This document shows, in pieces, positions 54,329 through 62,982 of a stretch of 64,000 bases of DNA. Each line of letters starts with the position of its first letter. Within the stretch, counting starts at the first letter, position 1. The stretch covers positions 1,612,001 to 1,676,000 of the forward strand of contig NZ_CP014161.1 in the NCBI RefSeq assembly GCF_001543175.1, read 5' to 3'. The notes below the pieces were generated by a model that was not told where the DNA came from, searched no databases, and was given only the letters and a program-made list of their open reading frames with translations. Position numbers and translations under genes: made by a program. The DNA comes from Aerococcus urinae (lineage in GTDB: Bacteria; Bacillota; Bacilli; Lactobacillales; Aerococcaceae).

Positions 54329-54364
54329 ATAAAAACTTAGCTACCCAATCAGGCAGCTAAGTTT
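54329..54364 (-). terminator. gltX terminator
   Basis: AAACTTAGCT (54333-54342) pairs with AGCTAAGTTT (54355-54364); T-rich on the minus strand. Confidence 0.85.
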
Positions 54365-54379
54365 CTTTACCACATTTTC

Positions 54380-55861
54380 TTATTCAGCTTTTCCCATCTT
54401 AGCGAGGGCTTCTTCTAAGTGGTGTTTAGTCTTTTCTTTACCCATGACTTCAATGGTTAGACCAATGGAAGGACCGTGTTCCTTGCCTGAAGTCGCGACA
54501 CGGAGTGGCATGTAGAGGTTTTTACCCTTGATGCCGGTGTCTTTTTGAACTTGTTTAATGGCCGCCATGATGTGTTCTTCATCGAAGGGTTCGATAGCGT
54601 CCAACTTATTGTTAAAGTCATTAACCACTTCATAGGCGGTGTCTGCTGACAGGATTTCCTTACCACGTTCGTCCACTTCTAAGGAATCGTGGAAGAACAT
54701 GTCGGACAAGTCGACAATTTGTTTGGCGTAGGACATTTCATCCTTATATAAGGACACTAATTTCTTGGTCCAAGCTAATTCTTCCTCATTTGGATCGTCT
54801 GATACCCGGCCAGCGGCTTGCAGGTGAGGAATAGCAAGGCGGGCAACGGTTTCTTCGTCAGCGGCCTTCATGTAGCGGTTATTGATCCATTCCAATTTCT
54901 TATTATCAAAAGCAGCCGGTGACTTGCTTAAGCGATTAGGGTCAAAGATTTCGATAAATTCTTCCTTAGAGAAGATTTCTTCTTCCCCTTTTGGTGACCA
55001 ACCCAGTAAAGCGATAAAGTTAAAGATCGCTTCAGGAAGGTAACCGAGATCACGGTATTGTTCAATAAATTGAATAATGGATCCATCACGCTTGGACAAT
55101 TTCTTCCCAGTTTCAGCACTGGTAATCAAGGACATGTGGCCGAATACTGGTGGTTCCCAGCCTAAAGCTTGGTAAATCATGATTTGTTTAGGGGTATTGG
55201 ACAAGTGGTCATCCCCACGTAAGACATGGGTAATTTCCATCGAGTGGTCATCAACCACCACAGCGAAGTTATACGTTGGGGACTTATCTTTCTTCCAGAT
55301 AATAAAGTCGCCACCAATATCTTCAGAGTGGATGCTGACCTCTCCCTTTACCATGTCGTCAAAGGTATAGGTTTCCCCTTCTGGAATCCGGAAACGGACG
55401 GTTTCAGGACGCCCTTCGTCTCGGGCAGCTTGGATGTCTTCATCCGAACGGTCACGCCAGGTGCCTTCATAGTGAGGCATGATCCCCGCTGCTTTTTGGG
55501 CTTCACGGGCAGCTTCTAATTCTTCTTCGGTATCAAAGGCATAGTAAGCGTCCCCTTGTTCGATCAATTGGTCAATATATTTTTGGTAGATATCGTAACG
55601 TTCTGATTGGCGGTAAGGACCGTATTGACCGGGGTTTTCTGGGCTTTCGTCCCAATCTAAACCTAACCATTTCAAGTTGTCAATTTGGCTCTTCTCACCA
55701 TCAGCCACATTCCGTTTTTTATCGGTGTCTTCAATACGGATAATGAAGTCGCCACCTTCGTGACGGGCGAATAAGTAGTTAAACAAAGCGGTACGCGCAT
55801 TCCCAATGTGTAAGTAACCCGTTGGACTTGGCGCATAGCGCACTCTGATCTTATCGGACAT
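54380..55861 (-). CDS. gltX: Glutamyl-tRNA synthetase
   Basis: 493 residues. [14 protein letters not shown] (HIGH motif) at the N-terminus and KLSKRDGS as the second active-site motif; anticodon-binding helices fill the C-terminal third. In bacteria lacking GlnRS it also charges tRNA-Gln. The start at 55861 is preferred because AGGAG precedes it; the ATG at 55873 lies on that site. Confidence 0.97.
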   Translation of the reverse strand: MSDKIRVRYAPSPTGYLHIGNARTALFNYLFARHEGGDFIIRIEDTDKKRNVADGEKSQIDNLKWLGLDWDESPENPGQYGPYRQSERYDIYQKYIDQLIEQGDAYYAFDTEEELEAAREAQKAAGIMPHYEGTWRDRSDEDIQAARDEGRPETVRFRIPEGETYTFDDMVKGEVSIHSEDIGGDFIIWKKDKSPTYNFAVVVDDHSMEITHVLRGDDHLSNTPKQIMIYQALGWEPPVFGHMSLITSAETGKKLSKRDGSIIQFIEQYRDLGYLPEAIFNFIALLGWSPKGEEEIFSKEEFIEIFDPNRLSKSPAAFDNKKLEWINNRYMKAADEETVARLAIPHLQAAGRVSDDPNEEELAWTKKLVSLYKDEMSYAKQIVDLSDMFFHDSLEVDERGKEILSADTAYEVVNDFNNKLDAIEPFDEEHIMAAIKQVQKDTGIKGKNLYMPLRVATSGKEHGPSIGLTIEVMGKEKTKHHLEEALAKMGKAE

Positions 55862-56022
55862 AAATTTAGCCATCTCCTCTTGTCTGTAAAGATTTCAATC
55901 GTTTCTATTCTACCATAAGTTGACCCCGCATTAAAATGAATGGGCCAAAATGCAGGTAAAAATTGTCTTTATGGCTAGATCAAGCTGCCTAAAGTGATTC
56001 ATCAAGCCATTAAAGCTTCACT

Positions 56023-56517
56023 TTAGCCCTTTAAGGTCACTTGGGCGACCTTATCCCCTGCTTTGACGGCTTTAGGGTCAGCCACTTCCAGAGATTCAAC
56101 TTGGTCTGCTTGGGTGAGGACCACTACACAGGTGGTATCGGCGCCGGCTTGGCGAACAGCATCTAAGTCCATTTGGGTCAAGACCTGGCCAGCTTGGATT
56201 TGGTCACCCGCAGCTACTTGGGACGTAAAGGGTTTGCCATCCAAATCAACCGTATTAAAACCTAAATGGAGGAGGATCTCCAGCCCTTCATCACTTTCAA
56301 TGCCAATGGCATGTTGGGTAGGGAAAACGGTCGTGACCGTCCCATTGACTGGGGCATATATCGCTCCATCTTCTGGTTCAATGGCAAAACCGTCGCCCAT
56401 CATCTTTTGGCTAAATACGGGGTCAGAGACTGATTCTAAGGCCACTAATTGGCCATTAGCGATCGCTTCAAGTTCTACTGAGGTGTTTTTTGCTTTTTTC
56501 TTTAAGAATCCAAACAT
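56023..56517 (-). CDS. PTS glucose-type EIIA component (Crr-like)
   Basis: 164 residues, a free-standing EIIA-Glc domain. The phosphorylated histidine lies in EILLHLGFNTV and the second active-site histidine in TQHAIGIES. It passes phosphate from HPr to a sugar-specific EIIB. No EIIBC gene is adjacent, so it may serve several transporters. AAGGAG precedes the ATG. Confidence 0.93.
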   Translation of the reverse strand: MFGFLKKKAKNTSVELEAIANGQLVALESVSDPVFSQKMMGDGFAIEPEDGAIYAPVNGTVTTVFPTQHAIGIESDEGLEILLHLGFNTVDLDGKPFTSQVAAGDQIQAGQVLTQMDLDAVRQAGADTTCVVVLTQADQVESLEVADPKAVKAGDKVAQVTLKG

Positions 56518-56619
56518 TTTTCTACTCCTTTTTACGGCTAGTCAACCAGCATTTCATTTTAGGGATAGTTTACCATGAACATGTGGGAATAACAGGTCTT
56601 TTCGTAGGAATTTCCAAGA

Positions 56620-56794
56620 GAGTGTGACAAAGTCAAAAGAGCCCCGAACCGCTTCGCATACTATATCTGTAACTCGCTTGCACTTCGAACAGCTATAGCA
56701 ACTGGAACAAACTATGGAAGATAGGCAAAAGCCTATCGCACATAGTTTGTGAAGTGGACGTCAGGGCTGACTTTGGAACACGTTTTGATTAGAA
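56620..56794 (+). repeat. Hairpin repeat, family A (with inner module)
   Basis: GAGTGTGAC to GGAACACGTTTTGATTAGA. Arms AAAGTC/GACTTT, AGCCC/GGGCT, AAACTATG/CATAGTTT, GATAGGC/GCCTATC; inner module at 56651-56700. Lies between the yaaA stop codon and the EIIA gene, opposite in orientation to both. Confidence 0.83.
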
Positions 56795-56834
56795 AATTTG
56801 TTTTCTGAAAAGAAACAGTGCCTTGCCCAAGCTA

Positions 56835-57557
56835 TTAATCAAGCTCTTGGACAAAGGTCAAGTGATGGGCATCCGACTCCTCAGCCAAGTAGCGGTAGCC
56901 CGCCTCAGAAAAGGCTTGGACCTGACTTAAATCAGTAACTTGCTGGTTAACCAGGTAATTCAAGAGAGCACCTCTCCCCTTCTTGGCAATCGTGGAATGC
57001 TGTTTGAATTTGCCATCTTTGATTTGGTAAAAATCCACATCGATCCAGTCATAACGGTCCGAATCCAACAAGCTAGCAAATTCCTGGCTGGCTAGGTTAA
57101 GAATTGTTTCACCCGGCTCAAAGGCCTGGTCAAAAGTCCCCTGCCAGAATTTTCTGAGGGACTGCCCCTCAACTTTTAGAGGCATGGACAAATCCAAACG
57201 ATAAGGCTTAATGGCTTTAGTGGCAGGAATAGGTCCATAAAGGGCAGACAAAATCCGCACCTGCTCGTCAAGATAGTTCTGGATCGATGGATCTTGTAAA
57301 TCCAAGTCCAGCTGCCGGTAGGCCAAACCATGGTAGAGGCTAATGGCCGGATAAGTCTTCGCTTGATCAAAATCTTCTATATAAGCTAAGTTAGTCTCTA
57401 ACAACCTATTCTTCACCTTTAAGGTTTTCGCCACTTCTTCTGGGCTCAAAGACTTCAAAGCCTGGACCAGCACTTGACTTTGTGGACTAAGTTGCCAGTC
57501 TTCCTTAAGAGGCTGGCCTTGGGACATTTCCTTGGCCGGGGAAAAAATAATCTTCAT
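56835..57557 (-). CDS. yaaA: Peroxide stress protein YaaA (UPF0246)
   Basis: 240 residues. MKIIFSPAKEM at the start, SLYHGLAYRQLD and the KKGRGALLNYLV motif are family signatures. In E. coli it lowers free iron and protects DNA from peroxide. AAAGGAG precedes the ATG. Alone, flanked by hairpin repeats on both sides. Confidence 0.92.
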   Translation of the reverse strand: MKIIFSPAKEMSQGQPLKEDWQLSPQSQVLVQALKSLSPEEVAKTLKVKNRLLETNLAYIEDFDQAKTYPAISLYHGLAYRQLDLDLQDPSIQNYLDEQVRILSALYGPIPATKAIKPYRLDLSMPLKVEGQSLRKFWQGTFDQAFEPGETILNLASQEFASLLDSDRYDWIDVDFYQIKDGKFKQHSTIAKKGRGALLNYLVNQQVTDLSQVQAFSEAGYRYLAEESDAHHLTFVQELD

Positions 57558-57620
57558 AAATAATCTCCTTTATACTAGGTCAGTTAGCTTTATTTTACCA
57601 TAGGAGTGGATAAGAGAATG

Positions 57621-57947
57621 TGATGCGCTTTCGTCCTTTTGTGTGACTGTCGCACTCTATTAGTTGAGCTCGGATGCCAGCCTTGAAGTCGCCCTCACAT
57701 CCTTACCAAACCTGCTCCAAGCGCAGAGCAAGCGTCCGCTTCATAAAAAGGCGCTAAATTCTCTTTAAGAATTTTGACGCCTTTTTCTTCCAGCGGTCTT
57801 GCTCTTTGACGCGCTTGTCGCACTCTATCCAAACCTGCTCCAGTCACAGGACGAACGTCCGCTTCAAAAACTGGTAACGCTCAGCTACGCTGACCTTATC
57901 CCAGTTTTCTCCAGCGCTTTCGTCCTTTTTTTGTGACTGTCGCACTC
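57621..57947 (-). repeat. Tandem array of hairpin repeats (A-A-D-A)
   Basis: In minus-strand order: a complete A copy (57947-57826; arms CAGTCACA/TGTGACTG, AGGACGAA/TTCGTCCT, AAAACTGG/CCAGTTTT), a second complete A copy (57825-57706; arms AAGCGC/GCGCTT, AGAGCAAG/CTTGCTCT, CCGCT/AGCGG, AAAAAGGCG/CGCCTTTTT), a shortened D element (57704-57662), and a left-end A fragment (57657-57621). The joint GGTTTGGATA-GAGTGCGAC is the same as at 43034. Confidence 0.87.
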
Positions 57948-58032
57948 TGAACTTTATAAAATAACTTTTATTGGACAAAAAAGTCGAATTATATTATGGT
58001 TTTTTTATCAGTTTTTAGGGGAGTAGAGGAAA

Positions 58033-58722
58033 ATGGAAAAAGAGTTTGGCCCAGTTTTGCGCTTTTTGAGAGGAATTGTGCGTCTATTTATACCCACATA
58101 CCATCTCGACCAAGATACGATACCCGACTTGAGACAACCGACTGTCTTTGTCTCCCACCACGAAAACCTCAGAGGCCCGCTTAAGATTATCGTCTGGACC
58201 TCCATTTTTATGCGGATCTGGGTCCTAGCTAAGTTAACCGACCCTAAGGCCTGCTACCAACATTTTGTGGGCTATACCTTTACCCAGCGTTTCCATCTTC
58301 CTAAAGCCATCGCCAAGCTCTTGGCTTTTCCAGCGGCCTGGATCGTGGCATTCTTCCTCAAGCAAGCTCGGGTCATTCCTGTTTATCGGGGAAGTCGCCA
58401 GCTCAAGAAGACCTTCACTACTAGTCTCCAAGCCCTAGAAGAGCGTGTCCCCATCACTATCTTCCCTGATGTGGACTATCAAAGTAAGGACCAACCCGTG
58501 GGAAAAATCTATGAAGGCTTTCTTCACTTGGAGAAACTCTACTACCGCAAATACCACCGTCATATCCAATTTGTCCCCCTCTACGCTAATCGAAAGACCC
58601 ATAAAATCTATTGCGGACAGGCAGTCACCTTCCAAGGTCCAAAAGAAAACTTCCGCCAAGAACGTGACCGGGTTGCTCATGAACTCCAAGACCAACTCAA
58701 CCAACTGCTTGATAAAGACTAA
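58033..58722 (+). CDS. Acyltransferase-like (PlsC-related) protein
   Basis: 229 residues. Layout resembles glycerolphosphate acyltransferases: FVSHHENLRGPL in place of motif I, one or two membrane-near segments (LLAFPAAWIVAFFLKQA), PVYRGSRQLKKT resembling motif II, and ITIFPDVDYQSKD in place of FPEGTRS. The usual H(x4)D is not intact, so activity is uncertain. AGAGGAAA precedes the ATG; a terminator follows. Confidence 0.65.
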   Translation: MEKEFGPVLRFLRGIVRLFIPTYHLDQDTIPDLRQPTVFVSHHENLRGPLKIIVWTSIFMRIWVLAKLTDPKACYQHFVGYTFTQRFHLPKAIAKLLAFPAAWIVAFFLKQARVIPVYRGSRQLKKTFTTSLQALEERVPITIFPDVDYQSKDQPVGKIYEGFLHLEKLYYRKYHRHIQFVPLYANRKTHKIYCGQAVTFQGPKENFRQERDRVAHELQDQLNQLLDKD

Positions 58723-58742
58723 ACCGATCTAAAAAAGTTAAC

Positions 58743-58788
58743 CTTGGGCGCTACTCTCCTAGTTAGAATAGCGCTCAGGGCTTTTTTA
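58743..58788 (+). terminator. Terminator of the acyltransferase-like gene
   Basis: CCTTGGGCGCTA pairs with TAGCGCTCAGGG (58769-58780), followed by a T run. Confidence 0.8.
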
Positions 58789-58919
58789 TTCTCTGTTCTT
58801 TTTTACGTCGATAAGTCCACAAGTTGAATTTCCAGCTTTTTCTGACTATTACCCTTATAATAAAAATATCAGGTGGTCAGAATCTGGCCACCAAGAATAA
58901 AACATGAGGAGGAAGAACT

Positions 58920-59345
58920 ATGTCAATGCGTGATCAATTAATTGGTACCTGGCGTTTACTTTCATACGAAACCGAAAAAGACGGCGAAAAGGTTTATCCT
59001 TTTGGTAAAGACGCTAAGGGCTTTATTATGTACAACCCTGACGGCTACATGTCTGCTCAATTATCCAAAGTCGGCCGGACCCCTTACGAATCGGGAGACA
59101 TCCACACAGGGACTACCGAAGAAATGGCTGAAGCCGCTCACGGTTATATGGCTTATTCCGGTCGTTTCGAAGTCGACGAAGAAAAAGGGGAAGTCACCCA
59201 CCACATGGACGTCTCCATGAACCCTAGCTGGGAAGGTCAAGCCCAACCTCGTGTCGGCCAAATCGACGGCAAGATCCTATCCATCTATAACGGCCTCCAC
59301 CCTGAAGACCAACTCAAATGGGAACGCGTAGAACCACATCAATAA
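58920..59345 (+). CDS. Lipocalin-like domain protein
   Basis: 141 residues. LIGTWRLLSYETEKDG, GFIMYNPDGYMSAQ and the YSGRFEVDEEKGEVTHHM strands match the Lipocalin_5 family of small cytoplasmic beta-barrels. It lacks a signal peptide. Ligand unknown. GAGGAGG precedes the ATG. A hairpin repeat begins within a few bases of the stop codon. Confidence 0.85.
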   Translation: MSMRDQLIGTWRLLSYETEKDGEKVYPFGKDAKGFIMYNPDGYMSAQLSKVGRTPYESGDIHTGTTEEMAEAAHGYMAYSGRFEVDEEKGEVTHHMDVSMNPSWEGQAQPRVGQIDGKILSIYNGLHPEDQLKWERVEPHQ

Positions 59346-59348
59346 AGT

Positions 59349-59466
59349 TGATGCGAGCTGACGACAAAAAAAGTGAAACACTGGAAGAAATACGAGGTAA
59401 TCCTTGAAAAGGATTGCCAAATATTTCTGAAGCGGAGTTCACTTTTGTCAGCGAGCAGGTTTGAGA
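59349..59466 (+). repeat. Hairpin repeat, family A (diverged)
   Basis: Arms GCTGAC..ACAAAA..AGTGAA against TTCACTTTTGTCAGC, CACTGG against AAGCGG, AAATA/TATTT and AATCCTT/AGGATT; right box GAGCAGGTTTGAGA. The left box is degenerate. Confidence 0.7.
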
Positions 59467-59582
59467 AGGATGTGAGGACGCCGTCAGAGACTTGAATTGC
59501 TGGAGGAAAAGGCCATAAGCACAGGAAACTGTGCGTTGGAATTTTCTGAAGCAACTTCAAGGCTGGCGTCCGAACTCAACTA
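59467..59582 (+). repeat. Hairpin repeat, type D (complete)
   Basis: AAGGATGTGAG to GAACTCAACTA. Arms GGACGCC/GGCGTCC, CTTGAA/TTCAAG, TTGCT/AGCAA, AGCACAG/CTGTGC. An A left-end fragment (GACTGCGACAATCACATC) follows at once. Confidence 0.78.
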
Positions 59583-59655
59583 AAGACTGCGACAATCACA
59601 TCTGTTTTTATCGTAGAAATAATTTTTAACAAACATTCATAAGGAGGACTCATTT

Positions 59656-60414
59656 ATGGCAAATACCAATCGCGTTGTTGTTGTCACTGGTGGCGGGTCA
59701 GGAATCGGCCTAGCTATCGCTAAGAGCTTTGCAGAGAACGGTGACAAGGTGGCTATCCTCGGTCGGACCAAGGAAAAATTAGACAAAGCGGCTGAAGGAC
59801 ACGAAAACCTCTACGGCTTCCCTTGTGACATCCAAGTTGAAGACGAAGTGAAGGAAACCACCGAAGCCATCGCAAAAGAACTCGGTGACATTGATGTCTT
59901 AGTCAACAATGCCGGCTTACAAAGAATTCATTCCGTGGAGGACTTTCCTCTCTCTGACTGGGACCAAGTGATCGGCACAATTTTAACCGGGACCTTCCTC
60001 ATGACCAAGTACTCCCTCCCCTACATGACGAAAAATGAATGGGGTCGGGTCATTACCATTTCTTCCGGTCATGGTCGCCGTCCGGATAAATACAAGTCAG
60101 CTTATGTAGCGGCTAAACATGGTCAAATCGGCTTTACCAATACCGTAGCTATGGAATATGCCCAAGCTGGCGTGACCGCTAACTCTATCCTACCAGGCGC
60201 TACCAATACCGATTTAATCCAAAATCAATTAGGTGACCTGGCTGAAAAAGATGGCACTTCCAAACAAGAAGCGCTGGAAACCCATATCTTAGGCGCTCAA
60301 TGGATGAAAGAACTCATCGAACCTGAAGAAATTGGTGCCTTAGCTGTCTTCCTAGCTTCTGACGGTGCCGCTAAGATTACCGGCGAAGCCATCGGAATCA
60401 CCGGTGGGGAATAG
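59656..60414 (+). CDS. Short-chain dehydrogenase/reductase, 3-hydroxybutyrate dehydrogenase-like
   Basis: 252 residues. TGGGSGIG binds NAD(P), NNAG is present, and the catalytic Ser-Tyr-Lys lies in ISSGHGRRPDKYKSAYVAAK. The C-terminal region (LIQNQLGDLAEKDG; HILGAQWMKELIEPEEIGAL) recalls 3-hydroxybutyrate dehydrogenases; substrate remains a guess. AAGGAGG precedes the ATG; monocistronic. Confidence 0.87.
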   Translation: MANTNRVVVVTGGGSGIGLAIAKSFAENGDKVAILGRTKEKLDKAAEGHENLYGFPCDIQVEDEVKETTEAIAKELGDIDVLVNNAGLQRIHSVEDFPLSDWDQVIGTILTGTFLMTKYSLPYMTKNEWGRVITISSGHGRRPDKYKSAYVAAKHGQIGFTNTVAMEYAQAGVTANSILPGATNTDLIQNQLGDLAEKDGTSKQEALETHILGAQWMKELIEPEEIGALAVFLASDGAAKITGEAIGITGGE

Positions 60415-60440
60415 AATAAAACTGCTGATAAACCAGCAAA

Positions 60441-60475
60441 AAAAGCCGACGTTCATTAGAAGCGTCGGCTTTTCT
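60441..60475 (+). terminator. Terminator of the short-chain dehydrogenase gene
   Basis: AAAAGCCGACG (60441-60451) pairs with CGTCGGCTTTT (60463-60473). Confidence 0.9.
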
Positions 60476-60757
60476 ATTTTCCAATGGGCTAGCTACATAA
60501 ATTCATGACAACCTATAATATGATAACTGCCCTAGAATGGGGATGTTGATTATAATTAAAGAAATCTTCACCTTCATCGTTGCCCCACTTTTAGTGAGAA
60601 TGAAATTGAGAAATTCTAGTTCCCCAGCTAAACCGCATAGCTAAGAATGACCAGGATCTTGAACTATCTTGGCTATTTTGATTGTCATGGCGGATATCTG
60701 TACCCTTCCGCTATTTTATGATGCCATAAATTCACCGCTTTTCAAAAGTAAAGGTCT

Positions 60758-62476
60758 CTATTTCTCTTCTTCCCAGTGGTTGATAAAGTCATAGAGCTCA
60801 CTTTCCCGTTGGTAGATGATTAGAGACACCACCATGACTAAGCCCAGGAGAATAAAAGCCAGGGACAAAAGAATAGGCAGGTAGGCGGACAGATGGGGCT
60901 GGCGGATAAGTACAATTCCCATGGCAAAAGTCACTAAGGACAGCAGGATCCCACTCAGCGGAATATCCCAGTGATCGCGATGGATCCGGTAAAATTGCCA
61001 AGCGCGGATTAGAGACAAGCCAATCATCCACACCCCCACCTGAACAGGAAGAAATCGGCCGCCAAAATAGATCCCCGCCACCGAGAGCATAAAAGCCAAA
61101 ATGGCCGCCAATAAGTAAGTTCCTCGCAGGCGTGACTGGGGCTGGGTCCAAAAGTAGCGCAAGTCCCAAAGCCCCGAGATAAAGATAACTAAGAGGAAAA
61201 AGCCAGCAAGGAAAGTGAGGTCATAGCTAGGCTTGATTAAGAGAACGATTCCCGAAAAGATTAAGGCGCCCCCAACCAAGACACTGACCCAGGGTTGGTC
61301 CTGGTGCCAATGGCCAACTTTTTGGGCGACTTCATTTCTGATCGACTGAGGATAGTAAGAGTCCGCACTATTCCGGCGCCTACGCTTCAAGGCCCGTCCA
61401 ATCAAGACCAAGTCATTCAAGGTCGACATCAGAAAACGCTGGGTCGACCGGTCTAAAGACTTACCTTCTCGGTACAAGTTAGCGATAAAGCCAGAGAAAT
61501 CCTGGTCAATATCCTTAAAACTATCGATCCCCGTCTGGTTCAAGAGTTCAAAAACCAAGACGAAGAAACGCTCAATATTTTCTTGTCCCTGCCACTGCAT
61601 CCAGACATTCATGGTGGCTTGGGCCAGCTGACTGGTAGGGGTCGTGCTTTTAACCTGCTTAAAGTGGGTCTCTTCCACCTCCCACATCTCCATCAGATGT
61701 TGCATGAGGGAAATCCCCGAACTTCTCACCACCACGGGCTTAACCGCCGCATAGAGAATGATCCCAATCAAGGAATCCTCGGGCACATATTCATGGATCC
61801 GCCCTTGAATTCGGTGAAAGTTTTCCTGGGTCAAGGTCTCACGGTGAATACCGGGCGAGTCAAAGGCATAGACCGCGCTCAATCGGTCTTGGTAGGCCTT
61901 ATCTTGTTGGATCGAAGCAACAATAGCTAGGTTACCCCCTTTGGAGTGGCCGGAGACGATAATGCTTTCCTCAGTATTTATCGAATTATCCAGAACTTGG
62001 CGCAGGTAGTCAGTGGCTGACTTTTGTGAGGGCATGGCCTTTTGGTAGGCCAGTTTGAAGTTTTCCCGCCAACCAACTAAGTGGTCATCGGTCCCCCGAA
62101 AGGCGATAATTTTAAAGTAATGAGGCACTTCTACCACCAAGGCCGCAAACTGAAGCACCGCCCCCCGGTTCAACTGGGAATCAAAGCCATAGAGACGGAT
62201 GTGTTGAAAACGTTGGCTATCCACCATGGCTTCCAAAAGCGCATAGCGACCATCCATAATCCACTGCCACAAGCCTTGAAATGAATAGTCCTGGTCCTTT
62301 AAAGCCTGGTAGAGGCTCTCTAAATCCCAGTAGTCTTCCCCACTTAAATCACTGGTCAAAAGCCCAGCGATGGGCAAGTTACTCAACTCGGTCAAAGCCG
62401 CAATATCCACTTCATTAAGTCCTAAATCAGAAAAGGACCGATCCTTATTAGCCTTGAGATAATCAACAATCCGCAT
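60758..62476 (-). CDS. DUF2974 lipase-like domain fused to an HdeD-like membrane domain
   Basis: 572 residues. The N-terminal half is a DUF2974 alpha/beta-hydrolase with nucleophile elbow SGHSKGGNL at about 195-203 and FRGTDD before it; DSPGIHRETL is a further conserved block. The C-terminal third has six membrane helices resembling DUF308/HdeD (GGALIFSGIVLLIKPSYDL; LGLVMVVSLIIYQ). The hydrolase side should face the cytoplasm. Substrate unknown. The start at 62476 follows GGAGG; a GTG at 62491 lies on the site. Confidence 0.8.
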   Translation of the reverse strand: MRIVDYLKANKDRSFSDLGLNEVDIAALTELSNLPIAGLLTSDLSGEDYWDLESLYQALKDQDYSFQGLWQWIMDGRYALLEAMVDSQRFQHIRLYGFDSQLNRGAVLQFAALVVEVPHYFKIIAFRGTDDHLVGWRENFKLAYQKAMPSQKSATDYLRQVLDNSINTEESIIVSGHSKGGNLAIVASIQQDKAYQDRLSAVYAFDSPGIHRETLTQENFHRIQGRIHEYVPEDSLIGIILYAAVKPVVVRSSGISLMQHLMEMWEVEETHFKQVKSTTPTSQLAQATMNVWMQWQGQENIERFFVLVFELLNQTGIDSFKDIDQDFSGFIANLYREGKSLDRSTQRFLMSTLNDLVLIGRALKRRRRNSADSYYPQSIRNEVAQKVGHWHQDQPWVSVLVGGALIFSGIVLLIKPSYDLTFLAGFFLLVIFISGLWDLRYFWTQPQSRLRGTYLLAAILAFMLSVAGIYFGGRFLPVQVGVWMIGLSLIRAWQFYRIHRDHWDIPLSGILLSLVTFAMGIVLIRQPHLSAYLPILLSLAFILLGLVMVVSLIIYQRESELYDFINHWEEEK

Positions 62477-62546
62477 CGCTACCCTCCTCACAATTTATAC
62501 TTAACCCTATTATAAATAAACCCGCTCAGGAAGCCAAAAATAAAAA

Positions 62547-62629
62547 GAGTGCGACAAGAGCATCAGAGGGCAGGACCATTTTTTGAAATGGACGTTTGCT
62601 CTGCGCTTAGAGCAAATTTTAATTAGATA
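62547..62629 (+). repeat. Hairpin repeat, family A (short form)
   Basis: GAGTGCGAC to AGAGCAAATTTTAATTAG. The inner stem is lost: CCATTT pairs directly with AAATGG around a 2-base loop, and AGAG-GCA pairs with TGCTCT outside it. Confidence 0.72.
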
Positions 62630-62696
62630 ATGCGCATAATAATAAAGTATTCTTTTTTATATGAGCAAGTATTTATCAAAAATATTATTTATCGGT

Positions 62697-62876
62697 ATGA
62701 GCAGTAGTGTCGCTTTGAAATTAGTCGTTAGCCATGAACAAGCAAGCGATGTGAAATATCGGATCGTAGGCATAAGCCGTACGAACCGTTTGAAGCTCGC
62801 TAGGCGAGAGACCTTGCGCTCGAGCCGGTGCCATGGCTTTTCAACGACTAAATTCAAAAGCAGAACGAATGCTCAT
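62697..62876 (-). repeat. Long hairpin repeat, family B (uninterrupted)
   Basis: About 180 bp. On the minus strand TGAGCATTCGTTCTGC begins it and CGACACTACTGCTCA ends it. Arms TTGAATTTAGTCGTT / AACGACTAATTTCAA and GCCATG/CATGGC; inner hairpin CTCGCCTAGCGAG. This is the reference for spotting insertions in the other two B copies. Confidence 0.82.
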
Positions 62877-62896
62877 TAAGATTACTTAGTAAAGAT

Positions 62897-62977
62897 AAAA
62901 AAACAACCCACTGTCTAAGTGGGTTGTAAAGGAAAAAAACAAAAATGAAAGGATGATGCAATCTCTCGATTGCTTCG
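62897..62977 (-). ncRNA. Candidate small RNA
   Basis: A promoter (62983-63011) is followed by a 5' hairpin (GATGCGAAGCAATC / GATTGCATC, 62955-62981), an unpaired pyrimidine-rich stretch (ATCCTTTCATTTTTG), and an intrinsic terminator (ACAACCCACT / AGTGGGTTGT, 62903-62928, then a T run). No start codon with ribosome site lies in between. The CCTTTC segment could pair with ribosome-binding sites. The terminator could alternatively belong to the upstream rlmI-like gene. Confidence 0.5.
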
Positions 62978-62982
62978 CATCT

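Noticed and set aside
2127-62629. Reading family A as integron attC sites
   Set aside because: The nested inverted arms recall attC, but there are no cassette genes between consecutive sites, no RYYYAAC-type core and no integrase in the window.
2127-62876. Reading the repeats as a CRISPR array
   Set aside because: Units are scattered, palindromic, of uneven length and without regular spacers; no cas genes are present.
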